Shown piece by piece: positions 48,448 to 61,325 of a stretch of DNA of 64,000 bases. The notes under the pieces were generated by a model. It saw only the letters and a program-made list of their open reading frames with translations, was not told the DNA's origin and made no database searches. Source of the stretch: Polytrichum commune (taxonomy: Eukaryota; Streptophyta; Polytrichopsida; Polytrichales; Polytrichaceae). Both the position numbers and the translations under genes were made by a program. The stretch lies in contig OX485803.1 in NCBI GenBank assembly GCA_950295325.1, positions 61,953,554 to 62,017,553 on the forward strand, given 5' to 3'. The stretch's first letter is position 1, and each line of letters starts with the position of its first letter.

Positions 48448-49315
48448 GGCATCAATATTGAGGGTGTATTGATGAATATGTCCATAAAATTGAGTCAACC
48501 CCAATTTCCAAAATGTAGAGACATGCATAATTTTGCCTACATATGAATTCTACCTAAATTGGCATTACATTTTGTTTGTTTTTTAACAAATGTTATGCCA
48601 TAATGTAGCCCTACATTGAAGGTCAAAGGTATGCCTTCTCTTGCCACTTGGACATTGGTTACGAGGGAGATAAAGAAAGAGGTGACATGGATGTTGTCAT
48701 TTTATGGAGTCCCGGTGTGGCTTTGACTTAAAAACGGGCATTGCGAACATTAGAGGGACCTTGAGGAGTGTTACCTTCTTCAAAACCGAAACACCTTGAA
48801 CAATCGCAATCAACTTCACTCAAACATGTTTCCCCAAGACATGATTGCTTGGATTTCCAAACGATTGGTTGAAAACACTTACTTTACACATATAATACCC
48901 TAGTTATGAGTGGTTGAACCGTAATGGTAGGGTGCACTACAAACCAAATGCAAGGAAAATCACTTATCCCAACATTATTTTGATTTAGAAGACTTGAAAC
49001 GAGTCTTAAGTATTTTTATTATTATTAGACATATTCTCATAAAATCCCTACAATGATCTAAAAAAACTGGATTTGGAGATCAACTTACCAACACCAAAAC
49101 AACGTTAGCGCGAATGTTGTGCTCGTGAACTTATTATGATAGTACTTTGATACAAATAAATAAAATAAAAATAAAAATAACGTCCGTAGCCAAGTACCGG
49201 CGTGACTAAGAGCCCGTTAGCCTATTGTCGATCACGGTCTTCCATGATGAAACTGTAGGTGTGATGCCTCTTGCAAGGTGGGCTCGTTTGTTGGGCCAAA
49301 ATTTATTTCATTCCC
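48448..49315. other. Intergenic, no gene recognised
   Basis: No structure or coding region noticed beyond an AAATAAAAT-rich stretch near 49157-49180. Confidence 0.4.
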
Positions 49316-49640
49316 TTAAGGAGGGGGGACATGTGTTTGTTTGTTTTCCAGTTTCCTTTTGTTTCGGATAAGATATGTGAGGTATTTGATGGCATTTTGG
49401 TGGATGTTTTTCATGAGGATTTTGATGGCTTGTTTTGGGATTTCAAGGTTGGTAAGTTTGCTAATGGAATGTTCGTGTAGGGCACCTCTTACTCCAGCTG
49501 TAATGATAATAAGGGAGTTGGTTTTCCATCCATCATTTGGTATGGTGTTGATTAATGGGTCATATATCAGTGTGTTTATGTGCGAGGGCTTCATCAAGGA
49601 ATTTGTCATGACAGTATGTGAATTCGAAGAATTGGGTTGT
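49316..49640 (-). pseudogene. LINE C-terminal domain fragment (restriction-like-endonuclease-like)
   Basis: An open stretch of 97 residues reads DPLINTIPNDGWKTN, LIIITAGVRGALHEHSI, then NIHQNAIKYLTYL and NKRKLENKQ. The G-W-K-x-N...L-I-I-I-T-A-G-x-R-G pattern resembles the strand-turn-strand near the C-terminus of restriction-like endonuclease domains in some LINEs. That match is pattern memory, not proven. A stop upstream (about 49648) and the lack of the remaining polyprotein show a fragment. Confidence 0.4.
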
Positions 49641-50320
49641 GATTACTTTGATACAACTAGATGGATTGATGTGAAAATTGAATTCTCCTTCTCCAACGAG
49701 CCAATCCCACCATCGATAACATGGGCTCGCCAATTATGGAGAACCTCAACAACACGGCAACACAACAATTATGGATGGGCGCGGCCAAAAAGCATGGCAA
49801 AGTACAAGGAGAATTCGAAAGGCGAAAAAAATGAGCCTAAACCCAAAAGAAAAAAAAGAAACGAAATCACACACTCCTCCTCCTCGTCACTCATGGAGTA
49901 CGAACGATGGTGTGACACCACTTATGATTTAGTTGGCACCCTTTTCACCTCACCCACACACACACACCCTCCTTTCGTCAAAAAACCGACAATATCCCCC
50001 ACCCCCTATAGTTTATTCGACTTTAGGAGTTCAAGTGGCAATTGGTGGATGGACTTTTTGTGTACGTTGGGTCCAAAACAAGTATCGGTACGAATGAACC
50101 CAACCCATGACCACTTTCATTCTTTATATCAATATCGAACCCAACCAATGAGCATTGTCCCCACACGCGCTTCTTAGAACCACATTTTGTTCCACTTTGT
50201 GCATGCATGGAGTAGTAATCGGGCATTTGATTTAGCACGTGTCATTCCCCACCCCAACACGTAATTGCCGCAAAGAAGTAAGTCACAAGTTAGCCGCGGG
50301 GAGTGCGGGGAAATGAAATC

Positions 50321-50355
50321 ATAAGAATAAGAATAAGAATAAGAATAAGAATAAG

Positions 50356-50402
<47 letters not shown>
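50321..50402. repeat. Compound (AATAAG)n(TTG)n microsatellite
   Basis: About six AATAAG units followed directly by about 15 TTG units. Confidence 0.9.
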
Positions 50403-50403
<1 letters not shown>

Positions 50404-53400
50404 GCTGAAGTTGGAGGTTGTTATTGGTTCACGTTTGATCTAATTGGAAAGTTATGACTTCTTTGTTTATCATCTATTACTAGTGAGGTATACGTAAAGA
50501 AATGCTCTTTAAATTTATGGATGCATGTAAGATACATGTATCTGAGGATATTTCCTTTTAAGATGCCAATTGGCCTTTACATCATGCAAGAACTTTCATA
50601 TCTAGGGTAAATTTACTTTACCAACAATTGATGGTTTTCATGATGGTATTGACCCAAACAATGATTAGAATGATATTAAAATATAATCGGACAAACCACT
50701 TGTCCAAAAATAATTGGGGATGCGCACTTGTGAGGACATAAATGTCAAACAACAACAACAAGAGAAACGACAACACGACAACCACCACTGTTCGTTGTAT
50801 TCCATGTTCGCCAACCACCATGTTTGCATAGTTTTCCGATCTTAGTGTGCCATCTTGGCGGCTGAAATTGTCCTGAATTCATGCATCAATCCAAACTTGA
50901 TTAAATCCTAGTTTTGGGTATTTCCATCTTGTGATACCCAACTAATTATTAGTATTATTATTCTTATTATTGATTTTGTGCATTGACACCACGCATGCAC
51001 TTGTATACCAGTCTAACATGTTTTGAATTTTTCATGCCACGTTCAATTTAGAATTTTGTCTTCAATTATGAAAAGTAGTGAGAAAGTTTGATGTTCATCA
51101 TATCATATTAATGTGAGATTGGAAAGGCAAGAAAAAGTTACACAATTTTTGGTTTCACATGTCAAGATTGCAAATGTAACTTTTTCTTTTTCTTTTTTCT
51201 TTTTGTGGTTAGGTGGATATTTTTCTCCATCACCAAATCGACTTCAACCATATTATGAGTTTCACAATCATGTGATGTGCCATTCTCTCCACCATCTTGG
51301 GGGGGGGGGGGGGGCAATAGAGTAACCAAATTTTAAGCTTAAGTTGTAAAATAGAGCATATTATAGTGAACTCTTATTTTCTGTTGGAAATCACCAAACG
51401 AATCCCCCGAAAAAAGACAAGATCGTCAAATTTTGGATGAATATACATGTATATGGATGAAATTGTGTATCTCATCATAATACATATTCATGAGAATGTG
51501 AATGGCTACTTCCTCCAAAAACGAAAGCCATCGAGGTCATATATGAACTAGAAAGTTTGTACTAAACCACATTCGATTGTCATCATCTCTTTCCATATTG
51601 CGTCACGGAGACTTAATTTCATGTCATATACTTACGCTTATAACATGGGTAACATGGGTAACATGGGTAACATGATCAACATCGGGTTAACAGGCTCACA
51701 TTCATGCCGGTACATGGTACGGGCGTTATCTTTTCTTTTCTTTTCTACTTACGCTTATAATTTCAAAGGACTACCATGAGAGTCATATATATCTCCTGGT
51801 ATAAAAAAGAGCATTATAGTTTGAAAATCTCAAACTAATGGCACAATTCGATGGACATCTACAACGCGGTAGCAAGTGGGAGCTAGTGAGGGCAAAGTAG
51901 GACGGTGAGACGGAAACATGGTTAGAGTTGAGACGACAAATCCGGTTTAGGGTTTCTATAGGCATTTTGAAGGGCTAAAAATCACCCAACCATTACTAAG
52001 ATGGGAGGATACTTGCATACCACATTATAGGCTTCGTGTGAAGCTAGACCGCGTTATTTTTAAACCCAATATAGTGTGGCCCACACGAGACCGTGCGTTT
52101 CATGTGGGTTGTAATGGTTGGCTTTCTTAACACAAATTCAAAGATAGGTGGACCGATTTATGGAGTGTGTGTTGAAATTACGTTAATGGCTCAATTACCC
52201 TAACCTATGTGTTTAAGTAGTTGCACTTTTTGCGAGCTCAAACCATCGAGGTGGGTAAGTAAGTAGGTAAACTAACCAAGGAAGACGACAAAGTCGCGCT
52301 TGATGTGGAAAGCCTTTGTTGTTGGAGTCAAGGACAAGGCAATTCCACATTTCAACCTTGGTCGGTGCGTTCTTCATCCCGTGGTGTGGATCTCGGATTC
52401 TAAAAGTTGATGGACTTATGGGGAAAAAGTAAATGTGTTCAAGTTGGGAAAAAAAATAAGAATGATGTAAAACACTCGTGTTAAAATGAACTTGGGTACA
52501 TTTAGCTTTTGAGTTCTAGGTCTTGTACTTAAATTTCAAATAAGAAAGCATCATGTCATTTCACAATCCCAAGTACATGTTCATAAGTGTTCCATAAAAA
52601 AATTTGAAGTTCACTTTTGTTGAGTAATATAGGGTTGATGAACAACGTCGGTATCTAGTGCGATCTAACTTTTAGTTTGGTAGTAGGAATATTAAACACT
52701 CTTGATATATGCATTGAATAGTTTTGTATGATGTAGTTATGATTTGGTGTTTTTCACTGTGGTTAATGTTCCTCAAAATTTCAAAAATTACAAAGCTTTT
52801 TGTTTCAGGCCAAGGTATTATGACATTTGGTTACCAAATCCATGTCAGTGTTGTTATGTTGATTTTGAGTGAATGTTGTTGCTCGTTACCTAATCATTGT
52901 TGTTTGTTTAGTTTTTTAATTGTTTATTCTGTGTTTGAAGTCAAACTTGTTTTCCCTAATATTTACAACTAATATAGCATGATGTTGCATGCCATAAAAT
53001 GAGGACTTTGGAATATATATATATATATGAGTAATAAAAGAACATCAAATTTGCATCAGAATGAAAATATTGATAATTCCAGGGCCTCAAAAACTCCAAC
53101 TTGACAACCCTTATAAGAATATCCAATTAACACACGTATACAAACATAACATGGAAGGTTTTTTTTAATGAGGACATATATTTACCTAGACCAAATTTCT
53201 ATATGTTTATGTTATTTATGTGTCAATTTGCTATTTGACATTACATGTTGTTTTGGCCCTCTACACAAAGTGCATTTGTTTACCAAGTGAAAGTGTGTTT
53301 TTTGGCAATGTTCCACATTGCTTGGTTGCATCTAGCTATAGCATTGCATACCTCCATATATCATTGAATATCATTAAATACCAAAAATGTTGTTGTATGA

Positions 53401-53489
53401 AACTATTAGAAGCCATGATGATTTCAAATGTAAGGAAATTAACGTGGTTTCATGTTGTTCTATTTTTATTGTCTACTTCATCCCTGACC
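50403..53489. other. Intergenic with simple repeats
   Basis: Holds a GGTAACAT minisatellite of four units at 51641-51674, a G-run of about 15 at 51299-51313 and (AT)n near 53013-53029. An AAACCCTAAACC motif occurs on the minus strand near 51946. No gene is supported. Confidence 0.4.
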
Positions 53490-54490
53490 CAAGGGACTCT
53501 TCATTGGAAACTTAAATGACATGCGTGGGTCCCTATGAAATTCAAGAAAACCCCTATATATATGAATTTTATAAAGAAAATCAAATATATGGTACTAACG
53601 GCAAGCTAGAAAATGGACTCATGTATTTATACTAAGTTTTTTAATTTAATGTGAGATATGCCTTTACTGTATATACAAAGTGCAGTTTATTAGTTACATA
53701 GACCTTTTTGAATATCCACTTTCACTTTCCAATGAAGAGTACCTCAAATTCAAGTAAATCTAGACATATTTTCAAACTTTGGACTTTTTGGGTACTTCAA
53801 CTCTATGGGCAGTTCCATCTACACACTTCTCATGTACCTAGACTTCATGGGATGGATATGTGTGTGTGTGTGTGTGTGTGTTATTAATTGATTGTCATGC
53901 TATTAAAACAACTACTTTACTAATATCAAAACCAAATATTCATACAATGGGAGCATCCTAGCATACAATCCCATTAATGGATCATGTTATAGAATTCAAC
54001 ATGGTATGATTTTGGACTAATTATGATTATGTCTTGTACTTGAATAGTCTAATTTTACTTAAATATTAGTTAAGTCAATGAATATTTTTTCATGCATAAC
54101 ATGTAACTCAATGATTTCATCAAACAATCAAAGATATGAGCACAATAATTTAGCCACGATTTGGAGAGCACAACTCAAGCGAGCCGATGAGAACTCCAAG
54201 AGCCTCTAGTTCTGGATAGGGTAGTGATTGAGGATTATTATCATATGACAATAATGTTTGAAAACTTGAATTGAATGAAACCAACACATCATTTGTTAGT
54301 TTTTTCTCTAATCCTTAGGGCTCCCTTTTATACATCTACCTTTACTTCAAAATACTTAATAGCCTTTTTAAATGTGCACACTAGAGAAAATTATACCTTC
54401 CAATATGTTTACCATGTATGATAATGCCTTATATGAGTACCCCTTCTTACACTCTTGCTAGTCTGTACATGGTATGAAGCATCCACCCCA
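53490..54490 (+). repeat. Dispersed repeat family B, long copy
   Basis: Shares ordered blocks with 58580-59270. At the start: CTTCATTGGAAACTTAAAT, GCTAGAAAATGGACTCA and GTATTTATACTAA. In the middle: AATTGAATGAAAC(C/T)A. At the end: CACACTAGAGAAAA, ATACCCCTT.TTACACTC and CATGGTATGAAG. It is about 300 bp longer than the partner and includes (GT)n near 53859-53881. No coding capacity seen. Confidence 0.7.
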
Positions 54491-54878
54491 GGAAACTTGG
54501 AAGGAAAGAACAATGGTGTTGGTTCGGGCAATTGCACTGGGACCAAGCGAATTGACCCATTTTGTCCTCTACGACTAACAACCGTGAGACAATTAGAGTA
54601 ACCATGTCATGTGTAAATCTTTGACTAGTTTATGTCCTTTCTATGATAGGGTAGTCCAATGGTTTCTACTCATAGAGGAAAAAATGTGTCAAAACACTTG
54701 GGTCCCCTGCAATTCTCAAATCATTGGTTATATGTTGTTGTAGACACAATTTACTTCCATTCACATTGTGTTATTTGTGATTGAAACATGCAATCTCAAC
54801 ATGTCCACCCAACGCCCCACACAAATTTAAACGAACCGCCCACATTCTCAACCCTCGCACATACTTTGCACAACCTTG

Positions 54879-54893
54879 CCCCCCCCCCCCCCG
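54879..54893. repeat. Poly(C) run
   Basis: About 14 consecutive cytosines. Confidence 0.95.
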
Positions 54894-57247
54894 GAGCCTC
54901 AAAACCACTACAGTAGTAATCACAATGCCATGTTCCTATCTACATGTAGGTAGTATTTATAGGAGCAAACTTATATGGGATACACCCATTCGAAAAACTC
55001 TAGAAAGAACAAGCCGTTAATCATGACAATAGTGACCTTTAAAATAGTTTTTGATTATTTGGGAGAAATACAAAATTGGGATGTTTATTTAACTGCATTG
55101 CTTTTCAAAGCAAGTTTCCATCATGTTCTTCTAGATTCTTCTCTCATATAATATTATTATGAAATTGGGGTCTCCCAACAACTCAAAAAATCATTTCAAA
55201 ACACTTCATTGTTATTAGACTCGACTTTATGATTTTGTATTTAAAATGAGTGTGATCCTCGATAAAGTATATTCTTAGTTCAAACCTTCACACCAACTTC
55301 AAGCATGCATAAAAAAAATATTGATTATGGAGGGTATTGCATGCACATCAATAACTCCCAACCAAAGGCACGTTGAAACAATATATGAATGGGAGACTTA
55401 TTGAAGTTGGCATACAAGAGAAAGTTGCAAAGGGTGGGTTTTAGATGACATCCACATAATTGGAGCCAAGAGCATTGTCACTAACCTTTTGTTGAATGCT
55501 CTTAACACCATGGTGGGGGGGTGTGACTCCTTGGGGTTGGGGAGGGTTATATATCACGTGTGACCCAAGGGTAGTATTGGTAGGGGGTATTTTGATGGGC
55601 CAAACTTATAAGATGGACCAATTAATCACATGATTATCTAATTCATAGTATTTAAGGGTCCATATGATTACTTACAAACTATGAAGGGGGGTATTCTACA
55701 ACCCCTTAATTTATTAAAAGTAATTGAAGTAAATCAGGAAATCTAAATCCAAAGATAAGAGATAGAGATGTTTCTAACACTTTGAATGCCATAATTGTAT
55801 TTAGTTATCCGAGAATGGCACTTGGAAACATTGATGTTCCAATTGGCAATTGCAATTGTATTGACAACTGTAAATTCTAAGCTTTTAGTAACTTAGGTTT
55901 CATACAAACACACAAATGCTCGATTATCCCACACAAAAATTATTTATTTAAAAATTAAACTGGATGTGTTGTATAGGACCTTGTATTAGTTATAATCCAA
56001 TATGACATATTTTAAACATCATGTATTGCCTCTAGAAAACTCAAAATTTTAGGTATAATAATAAACTACACCATGTATTTGGTTGCACCGTTCCAGCTAA
56101 ATTTTCTAAGTCACCCCCCAAGACTTTTAATTTTTCTTAAAACAAGATAATCGAGATTAGTTGAGCTTTCCTTTGATTGGCTCACAACTTGATGGGAAAT
56201 GTCACTAACCATGGTATTTCCATATATAAAAGTTTGTAACAGGAAAACAATTAAGGGTCTCACTACTTCAAGGTCCGCCGAAATGATAGACATGAAGCTA
56301 AGCACATGTTGGTGTGAATGAGAGAAGTTTTATTCTTGATTGAAACCACAAGCTCAAATGCAAACCCAAGCATAATTGAGGGACAAGGCCTACTGTCTTT
56401 TGTTATACATGGTTCTTTTCTTTTCTTTTCTTTTTTTTTGGGGGGGGGGGGCAGGGGTTGGAGTTGGTATGTGCAAAGGTTTGTTAGATATGAAGACCAG
56501 GTCTAAATATGGGTGGCTATTGGAAAGCTTTTATGTGTGTGAGAGGTTCTTATCCCTAGATTGAGACGATTCTCAGGGCATGTCAAATACGTCACAATTT
56601 TTGGGTTTTACGGTTGTTGTGTTGTTGTGGATGTGGGTGTATGTTTAATGGGGAGGATAAGGGGTTTGGTGACTCTCTAGGTGTCATTTGTTAAGCATTT
56701 GTATATTCATGAGGTATTCGAGGGCAATGAGGAGTATTTGCTTCATGCATACATGAAAATCTTTAAGGGGAATACGAAGTTAGTTGTGGACGATAACTAT
56801 AGAAGTTGGTTGGATGCCCCAAATCAATTGTTCATATCTCATTCCAATTCATTTGTATGAGACAATGTAACATTTTATTATTTTCAAGCGAAAGACAAGA
56901 AGGTGAGACTACGAATTGCAACAAAACATGTGAGGAATACAACAGGCTTAGAGAAAAACTTAGTATTTCGACAATGCCAAACTTTTTGGCCAAGTCCGGG
57001 CTAAATTGATGCTACATGCCCACTTTAATTTCTTCACATTGGTGTCGAAAATTTGTGAACATCATTCCACGGTCTTTTATATATATAACCACCTACATTA
57101 TATATAAATGGCGAGTACAAATAACAACATTGAAGCACAAGAGTTTACATTTCCCAAATTGTTTGTTTATTTCCAAAACTCATTAAAGATATGGAATAAC
57201 CTAACACAAGCTAAATGCATATTACGAATTGTATCAGAGAGAATGTG
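54894..57247. other. Intergenic, no gene recognised
   Basis: Includes a G-run at about 56440-56450 next to a TTTTC repeat. No coding region or inverted repeat was supported. Confidence 0.4.
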
Positions 57248-57250
57248 TAA

Positions 57251-57787
57251 GGGCTTGTTTACACTAGTCACCAATGACCATGGTCAATCTAAATTCTTTC
57301 ATTGGTTGAGAGTGGGTGGCCCCACTTTGTTTTACACAACATCACCTTTAAAAAGAAGTAATCATGTTAGAAAGTGGACGAGAAAGTGACATGGAGTCTT
57401 ACATGTCGTAAAATGGATAATGTCTAGTGCTAACTTGGATGTTGTGGCAACATAACCCAAATAGATCATCTCATCAAAAAAATGAAGGCAACCACGTAAA
57501 GGGAAAATCTATGTATAGTCAAATATATTTAACATATTTTATTTCTGTCACATTTATTACATGTGTGTTCTTATATATATCAAGTACAAATTATAAACTC
57601 TCATTAAAAACACTACGTCCGGGTATGCGTCCACCTTAATTACACTATGTACAATGACCAAGGCTTTTAAATTATGACATGAATTTTTCTTGGTCATGGT
57701 CTTCAAACCGTGACCATTACCAAATGATATCCTTATTCTTTTATTTTTACTTCTCGCAGCCCTTGGTCATGTGTGTGAAAATAGTCC
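57251..57787. mobile_element. Tourist-like (PIF/Harbinger) MITE candidate, about 537 bp
   Basis: The left end GGGCTTGTTTACAC and the inverse of the right end GGACTATTTTCACAC form imperfect terminal repeats, continued by ATGACCA(T/A)GG on both sides. TAA lies immediately outside each end (57248-57250 and 57788-57790), as in PIF/Harbinger target duplications. The left tip resembles that of the element at 35439. Confidence 0.45.
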
Positions 57788-57790
57788 TAA

Positions 57791-58579
57791 GTAATAACCT
57801 ATCATGCCATTGCAAAGTGTCGGTGTCTCCAATTGCAACATAGATAATGTTTTTGGAAATATTTAAAACTTACACATGTTTAGGAATTCATGTTTTCTTA
57901 ATCGTTTGTGGTAATTGGAAAAAAAAACTTGCATAGATAAATAAATAAAACTAGTGCATCTATTCAAGGACTGTTTTCTACTCGGACATGCTTCTATCCA
58001 CGCATGGGCACTATGAATCGTTTTTGCTATTTCCTACCACTATTCAAGTTTTAGTCTCCTTAATAATTGAGTCCATCAAAGTAACTTACACTTCAAGAGC
58101 AGTTTGAAATGCTTGAAAATTTCAAATCCCACGGTTACAAGAGGCTAAGAAACGTAGACGACCATCATTTCATATGTACAATATATAGGCTTGGTTTGAG
58201 ATCCGAAACAACTCCAAATCTCAAGTATTGACACTCCAAATCTCAAATCTCGACACTCCATATCTCACAATCAAGTGCAAATCTTGCACGCCATGGAGAT
58301 GATATCGATAGACCAAGACATTTGGAAAGAAACCCACTTCAAGTTCACGTAGTTGTACTTCGACCGAAACTTAACTATTTTGCATCCATGGATTCTCGTG
58401 ATTTTTCCGAGCTCCAAATTTCCATCCATGGATGACTTCCCACCCGTTGAGAGTTAATTAGCGAGTCTTGAAAATTGTGGGTCCTCATGTTTTGAGCCAC
58501 TTGGAGACTTTTGTTAACACACCCAATGACCGTGTGGCGTGTTATGATCCCCGGGGGCGTCCGGGGGGGGGGGGTGTGA
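57791..58579. other. Intergenic, no gene recognised
   Basis: A short direct repeat of a CTCCAAATCTCAA(G/A)T unit occurs near 58211-58265, and a G-run near 58563-58573. Nothing coding. Confidence 0.4.
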
Positions 58580-59270
58580 CTCTTCATTGGAAACTTAAAT
58601 TGCGTGGGTGGCTATGAAATAAATTTTCCTATAGGTATATGAGAATTTTGTAGAGGAAAAATAAATTTATGCGTACTAAAAACTCGCTAGAAAATGGACT
58701 CAAGTATTTATACTAAACTTTCCGACTTGATGTGATAAAAGCTTTCACTACAGATGAACCGGTTGAGTTTCAGGCTTCAGAAGAGTTACTGATCGTTTTG
58801 GAGGAATCTATAGAATATGCCTCGAATGAATGAAGCAAAACCGGAAGATGTCAACATGTAACCAGTTGGATTTAGAATCACTAGGATCTTGACCGACTCT
58901 ATATGCCCAGAATCTTCCTGGGCACTGTTGCATACATAATTGTATCAAAGCATGAAATAGTTAAGCCTTTATTACATATACAAGTCATTGGGAACTATCA
59001 TCATGTGACACCAATGGATGGGAATGTTAATTGAATGAAACTAGCACATTTATTGTCAATTTCTTTTTCTAAACTTTAGGCCCCTCTTTTGTGAATCTAC
59101 ATCTACTTAAGAATTCTTAATAAATTTTTTTAAATAAACACACTAGAGAAAAAAAAACTTAAACACTACTTCTCCCTTGTATATATTGTGTATGATATTG
59201 CCTTGAATAATACCCCTTGTTACACTCAAATTAGTCCATACGTGGTATGAAGAGTCCCACCTCCTGGGGT
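58580..59270 (+). repeat. Dispersed repeat family B, second copy
   Basis: Same block order as 53490-54490, shorter by internal deletions. It begins directly after the G-run with CTTCATTGGAAACTTAAAT and ends at GTGGTATGAAGAGTCCCACC. Confidence 0.7.
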
Positions 59271-59806
59271 TGGGATGTATTAAACTATGTTTTCAACATA
59301 GGTAAGATCGATGAGGCCCCGTTCAAAGAGCAAGACATATGGACTAGTGTTGGACTCATATCGGTGTTTGATTTTGTACCATTTGGGTATCTATAATGAG
59401 GATTTCACATTACCGAGGACATGTGTGATAGTAATGTTTGATACCAACAGTGTATGCGTATTTCAAATATTGTTTGTTCTCGTGTTTTACATCATTATAG
59501 TCTATGTACCATGCAAGAACCTTCACACCTAGGTAAAATCGTCCTAATATTAATATGGTTCAAAATGGTGTTGGCCCACCTCGCAAGTGCATTGAGTTGA
59601 AGGGGTCAAGGTTACTATTTTGGTCTCTGAGTGAAACCATGTCAATGCTATGCTAGTAAAAACTTAGTCCGCATAAATCTATGGTCAGCTCATCCCAAAT
59701 GGGTTGAAACTGAAATTCCACTAACATAGACTAATGTGGGGTCTCTTATGTCAATTATGTCTCGTTGATGGAAAGTCATTTTCTTTCCTTCAATGAAGTT
59801 CTTTGT

Positions 59807-60142
59807 AAAGTAAAGTAGATGAAACCACGGGTTTAGTCCAAAACCCTGAGTTTATGAGACTCGTTGTAGAATTATCCAAGTTTTCCCAATGTTTGAATTA
59901 TCACAACTTTCTAGCTTGTCCTACTAGGACGGGCGGGCCAAGCTAGGTTTGCATAAGCTGATCTAGGATTCATGATAACATGTCCCATGCAAATGCCTCG
60001 TTAAGATCCTAAAAGCCTCTCAAAGTTTGAGAGGTGAAAAGAGGAGATCCCAAAAATTTCACCCAACTTTTAAAATACACTCCAATACACGACAAACTAA
60101 TGAGCTCTTATTAAAAATCAAATTCTCAAAGAAGGATCAAAC
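59807..60142 (+). repeat. Dispersed repeat R2, second copy
   Basis: Partner of 23141-23520; about 45 bp shorter with the same start and end blocks. Confidence 0.75.
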
Positions 60143-60379
60143 CTATATATAAGTGTTATGTCGGTCAGATTAATGTCTTTGGTAAATTTTTGTATAGCAC
60201 CAAGTAACTTCAAGTTGATACAAAAGATTCAAAATATACTCCAGATGCGACTATTTTTCCTTTCATTAATTTTTCTTTCCTTAAAAATAGAAACTCATAA
60301 TCTTCAATATCTTAAGGAACAACTCATCGAGGTCATGTTTTGTTTGAGTTTATCTTCTGGATATCTTCCACTCAACTCA

Positions 60380-60901
60380 GGCCACTTCACACACGAGCCA
60401 AGGAGCCGTGACCATGACATTGTGAGAGCCCAAAAGAAAGTATCCAAAGGCCGTCCCAACACACCTCCAAACTCATGCTGTGCGGTCACGGACCCTCAAG
60501 TGTAGTGTGAAGCCATACGTGACCAAAGCCTTAACCAAATGCTATTTCGATGAATTTTTATTCACGCGGGTCCTCACACATGATAAAATAAAAATAAATA
60601 AATAAATAAATCAACGGTTGTGAATGTTCGGAGTGCCATGGTCTCCAGGTTTTTGTGTTAATAAGCCTACCTCCAAGAGGTGGTTTTTGAAAATAGTCCA
60701 AGTGACCATGAAACATGGTCCATTCGATGCCACGTAGGAATCCATGTAGACTTTCCATCCATCTTGCATTCACATACTCACTCCGTTGGTCCCCCAAGCT
60801 TAGTGCGAAGCGGCGAACTTGGACCGGCTCCGCCTTTTCCACCAATGAGAGTGCTTGAAGTGTAATGGTCACGGGCTCTCAGTCTCGTGCGTGAAGTGGC
60901 C
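60380..60901. mobile_element. Candidate inverted-repeat element, about 520 bp
   Basis: The left arm GGCCACTTCACACACGAG...CCGTGACCATGACATT pairs with the inverse of the right arm GGCCACTTCACGCACGAG...CCGTGACCATTACACTT (about 45 bp, a few mismatches). A (TAAA)n stretch lies in the interior near 60590-60611. No clear target duplication, so the class is open. Confidence 0.5.
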
Positions 60902-60960
60902 CCGAATTGAATGCACTAGGAAGATCAAAATTTCAAGTTCGATGTGCACCAAAAGTTGTA

Positions 60961-61323
60961 GGGTAAGTGCGCCATTGACCGAACGCGGCCCAAGGACCGC
61001 ACAGCCACCGCACAATTTTCAATCCTGAGAACTCTCGCGGGAACTTCGGAAACGTTGAGGGAATTTCGAAGAGAACGTGAATGTACAGGTACCGCACACT
61101 GTGCGGTGAAGGGCTCACTAAGCTCTTGAGATCCACCTGTGTATGTTTGGATTCAATTTGTGATAGCTTTCACAAATCAAAAAATCTTTTCATTTTTATT
61201 TTTTTGTAAGAGAATCCTCACTTCACAATTAACAATCCTTCAAAATTTGAAACAATTTAAGCTTGTAAATTTGTACTTACAAGGATTTGAAGATTGATCG
61301 TGCGGTCATTGGCGCACTTACCT
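60961..61323. mobile_element. TA-flanked MITE, mariner-like, 363 bp
   Basis: The left end GGGTAAGTGCGCCATTGACC (60961-60980) and the inverse of the right end AGGTAAGTGCGCCAATGACC (61304-61323) differ at two of twenty positions. TA flanks both ends (60959-60960 and 61324-61325). An internal palindrome ACCGCACA.TGTGCGGT lies near 61091-61107. No transposase. Confidence 0.65.
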
Positions 61324-61325
61324 TA

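Noticed and set aside
49341-50177. 278-codon plus-strand open frame as a gene
   Set aside because: No domain, low-complexity and His/Pro/Ser-rich second half. The first half lies antisense to a conserved-looking LINE fragment; no promoter or splice context.
50321-50402. CRISPR-like array
   Set aside because: It is a simple hexanucleotide plus trinucleotide microsatellite without spacers; no CRISPR array occurs in the window.
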